DNA of 64,000 nucleotides, taken from NCBI GenBank assembly GCA_014529385.2, contig CM043954.1, forward strand, positions 4,217,306-4,281,305. Reading direction: 5' to 3'. Positions 29,092 to 39,017 of this stretch are shown piece after piece. How positions within the stretch are numbered: the first letter of the stretch is position 1; the number at the start of each line of letters is the position of its first letter. Source of the stretch: Adiantum capillus-veneris (Eukaryota; Streptophyta; Polypodiopsida; Polypodiales; Pteridaceae). The notes beneath the pieces were generated by a model. The model was not told the DNA's origin, did no database searches, and saw only the letters and a program-made list of their open reading frames with translations. Position numbers and translations under genes: made by a program.

Positions 29092-29656
29092 TGTAGCGCG
29101 GATAATGTGTCATGCTCTCTACAGTGGGTGGTCCTCAGTGCAATGTGCGTGACAATCTCACTCAAACAGACTGAGCAGAAAGAAAACAATAGACGTCAAC
29201 AGAGCTCACAAAGACACAACAGCAGACCAGAACATATGACTCGACTATCTCAAAGACTGATACAGACTCTGGCGTGGCAGCACACTCAGTTCTAGTCCAG
29301 GACTCACAGGTACAATGGGGTTGTCGAGGCTCAGATGTGCAGGGATGGTGAAGACGTGCTCTGTGTAAAGACTCACTCTAGACAACCGCGTCGCTGGTCC
29401 AGAGGTGAAGATGATAATCCCGATGACCAACCGCTACTACTCATATGTACCACCATAAAGGGCCACCAATGGCTCATAAATGTCATCCATGTGGTGACCT
29501 GGCCACGATGTCCACTAGACCACCGTCGGTACCCTGCCACTGCCACGTGTCACTCCCAGCCCAGAGGGTCCGTCCAGTGTGAAACAACCTAGACCAGCTG
29601 TACTAACTGTCCAACTGTCTGCTTGTCCTGTGAAGTGACATTGTAGCCCTGCTACA
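29092..29656 (-). repeat. GagPro-1 5' LTR
   Basis: 565 bp. Direct repeat of 18148-18731, followed by TSD AAAAG (29657-29661). Confidence 0.92.
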
Positions 29657-31421
29657 AAAAGAATCAATAGCAAGAGGCTATGGAAGTAGAGTACAATTCT
29701 CTTATCTCTAAAGGTACATGGATACTAATTGAACTACCTCCTGGTCGTACATCTATTAAGTGTAAGTGGGTATATAAGACAATAGTAAAAGCAGATGGAT
29801 CTTTTGACAAGTTCAAAGCACGTTTATTTGTGAAAGGTTATTCCCAAGTTGCTGGTGTTGATTATCCAGAGACCTTTTCACCAATTGTTCAAATTACAAG
29901 TGTTTGAGTTTTATTGGCATTTAATGTTCAATGAAGATCATCAAATGGATGTGCAAACTAATTTTTTGAATGGTGATTTGGAAGTATAGAAAAACCAAAA
30001 GGGTTTGTTATTTCAGGTAAATAATTGTTGCTCAACTCCATAAGGCACTATATGGTCTCAAACAAGCTTCACGGGCCTGGTATACAAAATTTGATCTTTT
30101 TCTCACCTTCAAAGGCTTTATCTCTTGCTCTTCAGACCCCAACTTATATACAAAGCACCAAGGTGGTAGTTTTGTGATTCTTTCTCTTTATGTGGATGAT
30201 ACCATCCTTGTTTCCAATGATATTGGATTTCTTCAACAATTAAAAAAGTTGTCTTCTGGATTTGATATTGTAGATCCCGAAGAGATTCACTCGTGCCTTG
30301 ACATTCAGATTCAAAGGAACCACACAAAAGGTATTTTCTTCCTTCAATTGTCAAATTTTATTGCAAATACTATTCAAAAATTTGGTTTGGAATCTGCACA
30401 TTCAGCCAACACTCCTTGTCGTTTGAGTTCTACAAAGAACACTTCTCACAGTGACGGTCAACTTGTCACAAATCAACCTTATGCTAACTTGATGAGATGT
30501 CTTCAATTTGTTGGCATGAACACTTTCACTGCTATTTTGTTTGTTGCTAATTATCTTGGACAACATCTTGCATGTTCTTCTCTTAAGCATTGATATGCAA
30601 CAAAGCGTGTATTGAAATACTTAAAAGACACTACAGATTTTGGTTTATTCTATCAACAACAATTAACATCGGATTCTATGCAATCTCTCTCTTTTGGGTT
30701 ACACAGATGCAGATTGGGCAAGCTCACATTTATCTATGTGATGTACTAGTGGAAATTGCTTCTTCATAAATGGTTGTCTTGTTTCTTGGACCAACAACAA
30801 ACAACGTTGTTTTGCAGTTTCTACAATTGAGTCTAAATATGTTGCTGCATCACTTGCAGCTTGTGAGCTAATCTGGATTCGATAAATGTTGGTTGATATT
30901 GGCCATTCTCCTCTTTCTAGCACACCCTTGTGGTCTCATAACCAGAGTGCTATTTGTCTTCCAAAAGACTATATTCATTATAATAAGTCAAAGCACATTG
31001 TTATGCATTATCATTATATCCGGTATGAAGTACTCAAAGGCACCATAATGATTGAACATTGTCCAAGTAACTAGATGATTGCAGACATTCTTACCAAAGG
31101 CCTCAACAAGTCACGCTTCATCCTCTTGTGATCGGAGCTTGGTGTTGCTTTGGCCTCACTCTTTCTAGTTAGCTTCTCTGCTATTATGGTAGCTTTGTAC
31201 ATATGACATTGTAATCATATATGTATCATGCACTATACACACTCCACACTTGTACGTTGTGATATCTTGGTCACTTGTATATTTGTCCATAGAAACAAAT
31301 TACACTTTCACATCATTATTGCTGGTTCATATTTTCACATTTGTATAGGGACTTGGGTTTTTCCCTTGAACTACCTAAGGGATTTTTCATCCAAAGCTAG
31401 AGACCTTTGTTTGAGTAGGGG
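29657..31421 (+). pseudogene. Copia-1 reverse transcriptase and RNase H (piece 3 of 3)
   Basis: Frame starting before 29680: QEAMEVEYNSL, GTWILIELPPGR, KCKWVYKTIVKADGS and GVDYPETFSPIVQ are the N-terminal blocks of copia RT (RVT_2). A frameshifted stretch (29905-30110) contains ALYGLKQASRAWY-like sequence. From 30174 the catalytic box LYVDDTILVSND appears, then PLD-type positions up to LGQHLACSSLKH. RNase H follows in pieces with GYTDADWAS, QRCFAVSTIESKYVAAS and HNQSAICLPKD, ending MIADILTKGL, the usual copia C-terminus (about 31071-31105). TAG at 29668-29670 sits where a Trp is usual. Several stops make it non-functional. Confidence 0.9.
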
Positions 31422-31445
31422 TGTTGGAGCTATATATGGCTCACT
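31422..31445 (+). repeat. Copia-1 3' LTR, first 24 bp (continues at 41771-41899)
   Basis: A GAGTAGGGG purine tract (31412-31421) precedes TGTTGGAGC. Gyp-B has inserted after 24 bp. The LTR resumes at 41771 and ends CTCAACA at 41899. Total about 153 bp with matching inverted ends TGTTG/CAACA. Confidence 0.75.
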
Positions 31446-34343
31446 TGTAAGGTCTCTGACCCCGACCAAAAAGAGCACCCTTGTACCATGGAATAAACAT
31501 AATGAAAAAAGTTACTATTTTTAGCAGTTTTCCGAATTCTGACAGTGCCATGATGTTTAGAATGTTTTAAAGCCTTGAAATGTAAATTAAAATAATTTTT
31601 GTGAAAATTTTCCAAAAATAGTAAGTTTTTGGTCACCCAACCCATCCAGTTTTGACTGTCTCGAAAAACTGCACCCGCACCCCGAATTTGAAAAAAAATG
31701 CATTTTCAGACCCCGGGGGCTGCAAAATATGGTAGGTACTCGGGCAGATACGCCTTACTTAGAGCTTAGTATAGCAATTTACGGCATTAAATTCCGACTC
31801 GTATGGCCCGTTTTAGCCTAAAACCAATTTTTCCTAAACTTGTGCGAGGAGGCACCGGGGCTCGAGGCTGTATGGGAACAAGTTCCAGGCCACTCAGAGC
31901 CTGCTTTAGTAGCTAGGGGGCGCCCTCTTGTCTGTTGGGAGTTGTGGGAGAGTTTCCAAGCTTGAGAGTGAGTGTGAGAGCCAGTTAAACTAGCTAACTG
32001 GACACTTGGTAGGTAGGTAACTAGACTTGCCATGCATGAAGTGAGTGCTCATTCAGATGCAAATAGCAAGCCTGGTCGATTTTTCATCTTGGAGGAGCCT
32101 ATTTAAGAGTGTGCTCACACACACACACACACACACACACACCCACACACACACCCACACACACACATGCTCACACACCCACTCAATACACACACACACA
32201 CACTCACACATACACCTTGGGAAGGTGCTACCGGCACACATAGTTTTTGGAGAAGAAGCAAAGGAGGGAAGTGTTGCCCGATTCTTGCTTTGAGAACTTC
32301 ATTGGACCAGAAATTCGAGAGGATTTCAGCCCCTAATCACAGTAATATTGATTTAAATTATGCTCTTCTGTAAACCTCTTCATCATTCTCTTAATTCCTC
32401 ATCTACTATGCTTAATCCTAGCTATAATTCTCAATAGCTGCTCTCTAATTCTCCATATCAATATTCTATTACTTAATCATCATCCAATAGCTAATTATGC
32501 AACCATTAATCTCTCCTAATCATAGATTAATGCATGATTAGAAGAGAAATCTCTCTCTAGGCAGCATAGTAATTAATTGTCAAGCCGGTAATGATGTAGA
32601 TTTGGTCAAATTCATTCTATTACCACACAATATTGGTCGAACTAATTTAGATTCAATTTACTCATAGATTAAGATGTAATTAAGGAAAAATTAATCCGTC
32701 ATTAAGCCACTAAGAAGGGAATTTACTCTCACCTATGCATACAGTAATTCTGCATCTTTCTATTTGCATTAGGAAAGTGATTGAGCATGTCTAATTCATC
32801 TCTCTAGTAATTTCATTAGTAAAATTATGAAATTCTTAATTATCTAAGCCAAGTGATTAACTTTAGAGCCGGTTTCCATAGGACAAGTAAAGTATTATCC
32901 ATAAAATTGCTATGTCTCGAAGGAAAATCTAACCCCCCCTCGTATAAGAAGGATGGTTCAGTGATTCTAATCTGTCATCTTGATTGTTATGATACTCTCA
33001 GACATTAGCTCTTTTCTCCAAGTTTATCGATTAAGTAGTGAGTATAAAATGGCCCCGGTAAAGAGAACTCGCTTCGATGGTGCCCACGACCGTGAGGCGG
33101 GAACGAGCAATGTGAATGGAAAAGGAAAAGCTCCCATGGATGACCAAGTACCGGCCATCTCACGGGCCATTGACGAGGAAATGGAGGAGGTAGGTCACAA
33201 TTTTATTCAAGTTGTTTAATTTAACATTGCATACGATTAGCTAGGAAAGAACATATCCCTAAACATGTTGGAGAAATCCGACGGAAACCTCGGCATTTGA
33301 ATTCAATTGTATACTAAATTCTAAGTAGGAAAGAATGGTTGATGGATATATTGTTTGCAGTAGGAAAGAATGTCTGCTAGGGAAAATTTAGCTCGGCATG
33401 TTCATTCTATTTCCAATGTTGAACTAATACTGATCCCCATACTCATCATAGGGGGCGGCTCGCGAAGATTTCGCAGTAGCTAGAGTTACTAGCTTAGGGC
33501 CTTTACCCACGACTTGCTTTCTATGCGGTGGGAACCCACGTCTTGCTTTCTATGCGGTGGAAATATCCATGTCGTCCTTTCTATGTGGTGGACATACCTA
33601 GTTGTATGGGCATCTAGGCGACAACGGGAGGAGTAAACTCTCGCTGGAGGAGTAAACTCTCGTTGCCCATACCTAGTTGTATGGGCAACTAGGCGACAAC
33701 GGGAGGAGTAAACTCTCGCTGGAGGGGGGATGTTGTACCTCCAGAACATTGGAATTTTAATGAATAAGTTTGAATAGAATTTTTACTAGAGTTTCAATCT
33801 TGGTGCCGCTTTGCAATACTGGTTGAAGGGCTATCTTAACGAACATTGTGATTCGGAATCTAATCAAGGAATTTTTATGTTGAACAACCATTGTGGTAGT
33901 AATTAGGACACACAAGGAAGTGTGAGTGTGGGGGTGGAAAGTGGGGGCTTGGCTCAGGTTGCCAATGCCTATGAGAAGGGTGGTCCCAATTGGTTGGGAA
34001 CTCTCTGTCCCCATAGTGTTTAAATCGACACTAGTATTACTCATTCCCCCTACAGCGGCAAAGTCTCAAGTGTACGTGCCTCTGAAACATGGGAAAAAAC
34101 GCACTCGAGATTTCTCTCCGCTCAAAAGGTGGGTCTTAGGATCGCTAGATAGGTTAATTACGCTTCCCCTGCGAAGTGGAGCTAGATCTCGTTGCTAGTA
34201 GGCTCGAACTCGATTCACTTTGTGATGAGAGATCGTCCGCTAGATGAACCCTGAACCACTTTGTTTGCTTCCGCTATAGATCTAGTGGTCACCAGGTTTA
34301 CCATCAGATCCTCCGTTTGAGACGGCGGGGTGGGGACCTCACA
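31446..34343 (+). repeat. Gyp-B 5' LTR
   Basis: 2898 bp, TGTAAGG ... CCTCACA. Contains a (CA)n tract at 32118-32213, AT-rich DNA, a TATAAAA at 33043-33049, a short open exon (see 33049-33189) and a local duplication of about 100 bp (33600-33730) absent from the 3' LTR. Confidence 0.93.
33049..33189 (+). CDS. Open exon inside the Gyp-B LTR, ending at a donor-like GAG|GTAGGT
   Basis: From ATG 33049, 47 codons run without a stop: basic start MAPVKRTRFDGAHDRE, then NVNGKGKAPMDDQ and an acidic end with IDEEMEE. The composition (basic, then GKGKAP, then acidic) looks like the N-terminus of a real protein, such as a gag or ORF1 leader. It ends at GAG|GTAGGT (33189|33190), a good splice donor in phase 0. 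An acceptor, TGTTGCAG|GAA at 34456|34457, would join it in frame to the unknown ORF downstream. The 3' LTR copy (from 40546) has a 1-nt deletion in the fifth codon. Caution: the ATG overlaps TATAAAATGG; if that is the promoter TATA box, the ATG would lie upstream of the transcript start. Confidence 0.45.
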
Positions 34344-34345
34344 CC

Positions 34346-34362
34346 TGGTATTAGAGCCAAGG
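34346..34362 (+). promoter_or_regulatory. Gyp-B primer-binding site
   Basis: TGGTATTAGAGCCAAGG, two bases inside the 5' LTR, one mismatch from the usual initiator-Met site TGGTATCAGAGC. Confidence 0.85.
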
Positions 34363-34456
34363 TTAGGCTGATATATAAAGTCGTATTGTTTGAATATTTA
34401 AAAGGAACTAAAAGTATATAGGTAGCTGATCCGAATTCCTTGCATTGGTGTTGCAG

Positions 34457-34960
34457 GAAGACCCCGTGCTAGAATATCGGAAGTTCCAAGTGTTTGAGCT
34501 TATTTACGAACAAGCTCGACGATCCTTAGTTTACCAATTCAGGCAAGATGTTATGGAGATACTAATGAAGGCTCATACACCGCACTCCACTCGCATCGAT
34601 AGAGGATGGGGACTTGATTGGACACTTGCAGGAGGGGTTTACTACATCAACGCTCGGAAGCTAGGATGCCTGGCTACTGATTTGAAGAAGATACATTGGG
34701 GAGAAGAGTTGAGGGTGGTGGAGGTATTCTACTTGCTGCCTACACAATTGGACTTGACTGTCTCTGATGACACCAATCAAACCCTCAACGAGTGGCTTTT
34801 GGAGAAGGTCACCAATGTAATCACATCAAACAGAGTTAGGACTTTTGGAGTACCAAAAGAAGAATCCCAACTCGACACCATAGTTTACTATCCTCTCAAG
34901 GATGAGTATAGAAACTACTTCATGAATAAAGTAGAGTATCATGTAAACACAATCTGCTAG
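34457..34960 (+). CDS. Gyp-B unknown ORF between primer-binding site and gag
   Basis: 168 codons, no stop until TAG 34958-34960. I do not recognise the protein. It begins EDPVLEYRKFQVFELIYEQ and includes RIDRGWGLDWTLAGG, WGEELRVVEVFYLLP and YYPLKDEYRNYFMNK. Coding-like sequence starts before the first in-frame ATG (34553), which suggests the true start lies in an upstream exon; the acceptor TTGCAG at 34451-34456 fits. Two AATAAA signals follow within 100 nt (34993-34998 and 35054-35059), as if the ORF has its own 3' end. It is intact although the neighbouring pol is broken. Alternatives: a decayed gag paralogue, or a captured host fragment. Confidence 0.5.
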   Translation, partial: EDPVLEYRKFQVFELIYEQARRSLVYQFRQDVMEILMKAHTPHSTRIDRGWGLDWTLAGGVYYINARKLGCLATDLKKIHWGEELRVVEVFYLLPTQLDLTVSDDTNQTLNEWLLEKVTNVITSNRVRTFGVPKEESQLDTIVYYPLKDEYRNYFMNKVEYHVNTIC

Positions 34961-35175
34961 GTGTATCTTATACGCAATCCAAAAAGACATGTAATAAAGT
35001 GATCACAAATTACCCTAAACCTTAAGGGGTTTCGATTGTAATAAATTTTCATCAATAAAGTGCTTTTTTGTCTCTGGATCTCTGTCTCTTGATAAAGTGT
35101 CTTGAATTTTATTTAAGTCTTGTGTCTATTTGAAATCCAAGTAATGGTATCAAGAACCTCATGTAACCCATGTAG

Positions 35176-36912
35176 GCACCGCATGCTGCTCTCTACTCGG
35201 CAGCGCAAGAAAAGAAGCTCCTCCTCAAACAAGCCCAACCTCCGATCTTTAAGGGCGAGGGGGCAAATGTGGAGAGAGATACGGAAGTGTGGATGGAAGC
35301 AATGGATGACTACTTTGAAGCTGCAGGAACCCAACCCATGAATCAAACCATGCTTGCGATGTTCCGCTTGTCTGGCGATGCCAAGATATGGTGGAAGCAA
35401 CATTGCACGGACTTGGATATTAAGGGATCTTCCCAATCTTGGGAAGACATCAAGGCTGTAGTAATGGGACATTACTTACCACCCGCCTATAAAACCTTGA
35501 AGATGAACGAGTTCTTTTCACTTCGGCAGCTGACTTCATCTATCAAAGAGTATTATGCAAAGTTTGTCACTCTTCGGAAATATGCTCCTAAGATGACCTT
35601 GGAACAACAGGTAGCGAGGTTTTTCCAAGGGCTAATCGATCCTTTGAATACTCGGTTGGAAGCTCTCAGGCCAACAACACTACAGGATGCCTTGCTGAGG
35701 GCAAAACCTTTAGCTCTTGAAGTACAAAAAGTTAATCAGAATAGGAGGAATCATTTGGCAAAGAGGGCAAGGACAAATGTTTGGAATAACAGACCAGCCA
35801 ACCAAGCATATGACCAGTGCCCTATTGTGGCTACCACCACAACCATGGAGTTTCCAGATGTTCAATGCTATGGTTGCGGTGAGTTTGGACATTACAGATC
35901 CAAGTGCCCAAGGAACACTCAGGCAACCAGCACTAATGTCATACTCTTGAATGCCCATGGGCGTGGCCAATCTAATGGAAGAGGAGGACGTGGAAGGATG
36001 AACAGAGGGCGAGGGTGTGGAGCTACCGCCAGAGTTAATGCCGCAGTGGTACAACCAACTGTGGAAGATGAAGCAGTGGAGAGAGCAACCTTGCACGTTG
36101 CAATTCACAACCCCAATGGTTGCGAGCAATACACAGTCATTCATACGCCAGGATCTCTCAGAGGTGAACAAGTTAACTTCCTTATAGATTGTGGTAGTAC
36201 TCTTTCATTTCTTTCACCCAGATGCATGAGGAAGCTTAAGCTAGATAAGTATCCAACAAGCAAGCTAGTTGTAGAGTTAGAAAACGGCAAGGAAGTAGTA
36301 TCTCAACATTCTGCAGGAAAAATCGACTTTGATTTAGGGGGACACCCAACTTCTTCCCAATTTCGAAACCTACCCTTCGGATTCTTTGATGGGATACTAG
36401 GGATGGACTGGTTAAAGAAAAATAATGCCCACACCCATTGTGCACAAGGGAACTTTAACTTTACAGATAACTTGGGTTATGAAGTCTTAATCCAGGGGGA
36501 AAATGGGAGACCTAGGGCTACTCTAGTTAAGGCCAGCAAACTCTTGAAGGGACTAAGAAAGGGGCAGCAAATTTATGCGATAAAGCTCAACAAGGTGGAC
36601 CAATCAGATCCCTCACTTCGACCAAACTGGTTGAGGGAGTATGATGATGTATTCCACGAAGACCTTACGAATCTTCCACCACATAGAGAAGTCGATCATG
36701 AGATTGAGACTATCCCTAGATGTGAACCTATCTCAAAAAGACCTTATAAAATGTCACTTCCAGAGGCCATCGAACTCAAGGAACAACTTAGGCAACTCTT
36801 TGAGCAAGGATTCATTCGACCCAGTACTTCTCCTTGGGGTGCACCACTTCTTTTTCAGAAGAAAAAGGATGGAACCTTAAGGCTATGCATAGATAACCGT
36901 GGACTAAACTAG
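35176..36912 (+). pseudogene. Gyp-B gag, protease and RT N-terminus
   Basis: The frame opens after a TAG at 35173-35175 and has no ATG near its start; coding sequence is evident from ALYSAAQEKKLLLKQAQ. The Retrotrans_gag domain has VWMEAMDDYFEAAG, AKIWWKQHCTDLD and FFSLRQLTSSIKEYYAKF. The knuckle CYGCGEFGHYRSKC (CX2CX4HX4C) lies at about 35868-35910, followed by an RG-rich stretch (GRGQSNGRGGRGRMNRG). Protease has NFLIDCGSTLSFLS, with DCG instead of DTG/DSG, and ILGMDWLKKN. RT starts with EVDHEIETIP and SPWGAPLLFQKKKDGT, ending at TAG 36910-36912, probably once CAG. RT continues in frame after the stop. Confidence 0.88.
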
Positions 36913-38319
36913 GTAACTGTCAAGAACAAGTATCCAATTCCAAGGATTGACGAACTCATGGACAGGCTCCACGATGCCAAAATGTTTACAAAGATTAATT
37001 TAAGGTCAGGATATTACCAAATTAGGATCAAGGAATCAGATACTCCAAAGACAGCTTTCAACACTAGGTATGGACACTACGAATTCACAGTAATGTCTTT
37101 TGGTCTAACAAATGCTCCTGCAAGCTTCAATCGACTTATACAGGATATTTTCAGACCTTATCTGGATGATTTTTTCTTGGTTTTCTTTGATGACATTCTG
37201 ATCTATTCTAAGAACGAGGCAGATCATGAAGAACATGTTTGCAAAGTACTTGATCTCCTTCGAGAACACCAACTTTACGCTAAAGAGAGCAAGTGTAACT
37301 TTTTCTCACCAAAGGTCAATTATCTTGGATTTGTCATGTCGACCGAAGGGATTTCAGTGGACCCAGATAAAGTCAAGGATATCGTTGATTGGCCTCAACC
37401 ATCCACCGTCAGTGAAGTAAGAGGATTTCTTGGGATAACGGGATGGTACAAGATTTTTGTCAAGGATTATGCATGTATTGCTGCACCTTTGACGGAACTT
37501 CTGAAGAAGGGAAAGAGGATCGAATAGAAGACCGAGCATGAGTCTAGCTTTGCTAAGCTAAAAGAATTCTTGGTCTCAGCTCCTATTTTAAAGCTTCCAG
37601 ATTTCAGTAAGGAATTTGAAGTAGCGACCGATGCTAGCAAATTTGCTTTAGGCGGAGTTCTTACTCGAGAAGGAAGACTAGTGGCGTATACTTCACGAAA
37701 GCTGAGGGATCATGAGAAGAATTATCCTACTCACGATTTGGAACTTTTAGCGATTATTCATGCGCTGAAGCTGTGGAGACATTATCTTCTCGGACGCAAG
37801 TTTCAGCTGGTTACAGACCACAAGAGCTTAAAATGGATTTTTACTCAACCTATTCTCAATATGCGACAATGGCGATGGATAGAGCTTTTACAAGAATATG
37901 ACCTTGACATAAAGTATAGACCAGGGAAGGAAAATGCAGTTGCAGATGGACTTAGCCAAAAATCTTTTCTCGAAGCTACCTCTAATCCAAATAATCCTAT
38001 CTGGGACAGAATCGAAGAAGCATCTTTGGTAGATCCAGAATACCAGCATATAGTATCATTAGTCCAGCAGAATAAGATGCCTGAAGATATAGATTACTCT
38101 CTTATGGGAGGATGTCTTTACTACAGACATAGACTCTGTGTACCCAGAGACCCAGCTTTAAAGAAGGTTATTCTGTATGAAGCACACGATAGCTCTACAT
38201 CTGGACATTTAGGTTATGCTAAGACTCTTCATGCTGTGCGGAGGAGTTATTTTTGGTCTGGAATGAAAGGAGACATACTTTGCTATGTGAGGCAATGTCT
38301 TTCTTGTCAGCGCGGATAA
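36913..38319 (+). pseudogene. pol: Gyp-B RT (rest), RNase H and integrase zinc finger
   Basis: Continues RT in the same frame with [35 protein letters not shown] and the catalytic [12 protein letters not shown], then [22 protein letters not shown] at 37525-37527 (GKRIE*KTE) is probably a former TGG, as FEW or IEW is usual here. RNase H follows: EVATDASKFALGGVL, YPTHDLELLAIIHALKLWRH and VTDHKSLKWIFTQ. The integrase N-terminal finger has HLGYAKTLHAVRRSYFW and CYVRQCLSCQ. The frame ends at 38319 and shifts to the next segment. Confidence 0.92.
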
Positions 38320-39017
38320 AAGTTGAAAGGATCAAGTTAACAGGGCAACTTCAACCTCTTGACATACCCCATATGAAATGGGAATGCATCAGTATAGACT
38401 TCGTTACAGGATTACCTTCTAAAGGAGGTTATGACTCTGTTTTCGAGGTTGTTGATATGCTCACAAAAGTGGCTCATCTAATACCCGTAAAGACAACCTT
38501 TACTACTTCAGGTATTAGCAGGGTATTCATCAAGGAGATTTTTAGGTTACATGGTTTACCCAAGCATATCGTCAGTGATAGAGATGCCAAGTTTACATCA
38601 AAATTTTGGACTTCTCTTTTCCAATCTATTGGGTCACAATTAGCCTTCAATACAGCGTATCATCCGCAGACATATGGGCAGACTGAAAGAGTAAATCAAG
38701 TCATTGAGGACATTCTCAGGGCCTATTAGTTGCAAGATCCAAAGAAGTGGTTACAATATCTTCCTTTGGTAGAATATGCTTATAATTCTTCCGAACACAG
38801 AAGCATTGGAATGTCACCCTTTAAAGCTCTTTATGGGCAAGACTATTTAGCACCACTGAACTTCTTGGATCCAACCATGAGGGTAGAAGCCTCTAAAAGA
38901 TGCTAGAAGATATGGAAGCTCAGACTAGAGCTATTCACCAAGACATTCAGGCCGCTCATGATAGACAGAAGCACTATGCAGATAAGAACCGTTTGGAAAG
39001 AACTTTCAAAGAAGGAG
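38253..39017 (+). pseudogene. pol: Gyp-B integrase core, truncated
   Basis: In the second frame, ECISIDFVTGLPSKGGYDS carries the first catalytic Asp, HIVSDRDAKFTSKFW the second, and YHPQTYGQTERVNQVIED the final Glu, so the DDE triad is intact. TAG at 38727-38729 interrupts before WLQYLPLVEYAYNSS and MSPFKALYGQD, with another shift near 38905. The coding sequence ends within RLERTFKEGE at about 39017 and joins LTR sequence directly. The integrase C-terminus, any chromodomain, the polypurine tract and the LTR start are therefore lost. Confidence 0.9.
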
